From positions 68,529 through 132,528 of the forward strand of contig NMRB01001624.1 of assembly GCA_002633025.1 (NCBI GenBank): DNA of 64,000 nt, given 5' to 3'. The notes below the pieces were generated by a model. The model searched no databases and had not been told where the DNA came from. It saw nothing but the letters and a program-made list of their open reading frames with translations. Position 1 is the stretch's first letter, and each line of letters opens with the position of its first letter. This DNA comes from Notospermus geniculatus. Lineage: Eukaryota > Nemertea > Pilidiophora > Heteronemertea > Lineidae. Below are positions 63,851-64,000 of the stretch, in pieces. Made by a program: the position numbers and the translations under genes.

Positions 63851-64000
63851 CGTATTTTAGCTGTTTCCACGACGCGGGTGTGGCTGCGGAGCGGGTGGAC
63901 GGGCGCGGACGCGTTTTTTTTCGAATCGGTCATGTAGCGATTTTTTCCGCGCCCATTTGCTGCCCGTGCGTTATTTCGTCATCATTTCCATTTAATTCCA

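Overview
The window is eukaryotic nuclear DNA from an animal. Genes are split by GT-AG introns, two loci encode class A GPCRs, and most of the rest is retroelements, DNA transposons and fold-back (palindromic) repeats. Frequent TAGGCCTA and TACATGTA words, together with BEL/Pao, tyrosine-recombinase and P-like elements, suggest a marine invertebrate, perhaps an echinoderm, hemichordate, amphioxus or lophotrochozoan. The species cannot be fixed from the sequence. Six isolated N characters (7154, 32782, 35391, 39677, 44338, 59418) look like collapsed assembly gaps, and near-identical sequence sits on both sides of at least two of them.

Layout. 0.3-6.8 kb: a decayed BEL/Pao LTR retrotransposon on the minus strand, with an 889-bp DNA element inserted in pol. 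7.2-13.1 kb: a plus-strand tyrosine-recombinase retrotransposon (Ngaro/DIRS group) with gag-like, RT-RNase H and recombinase ORFs, a 3' direct-repeat pair, and one splice donor that is in phase with an acceptor in front of every ORF. 14.2-14.8, 18.8-19.4 and 20.5-21.5 kb: fold-back elements, one carrying two divergent tRNA-like Pol III modules. 17.3-18.3 kb: an intact intronless GPCR. 23.0-24.3 kb: a 656-bp tandem duplication. 26.6-30.4 kb: a hAT-type transposase-like gene with a duplicated, frameshifted 3' part. 32.5 kb: a P-element-like transposase remnant.

35.75-49.63 kb is the most interesting part and appears to be one large composite mobile element of about 13.9 kb. Each side has an AT-rich array of TCGAATGG/CCATTCGA motifs. 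Just inside each array is a matching promoter-like block: a shared 16-bp motif ending in a CCAAT box, then a CRE-like TGACGT, then ATGGC. Two genes run inward from these ends. The left gene encodes a two-exon DDE integrase with an intact D, D, E triad. The right gene encodes an eleven-exon HECT-type E3 ubiquitin ligase with an N-terminal KHA/doublecortin-like ubiquitin-fold region. I worked out most of its splice junctions by hand; nearly all are in phase, with the start of exon 6 left unresolved. In this copy a 199-bp fold-back MITE flanked by AAAT duplications breaks HECT exon 9, and a roughly 0.9-kb segment holding exons 6-7 is doubled around an N.

49.6-64 kb: more nested fold-back elements, one intact GPCR C-terminal exon (52.1-52.8 kb) and one GPCR N-terminal exon (60.8-61.1 kb), both on the minus strand. 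Most of the window is therefore a mobile-element graveyard. The possible host genes are the GPCRs; the integrase/HECT pair is best read as transposon cargo.
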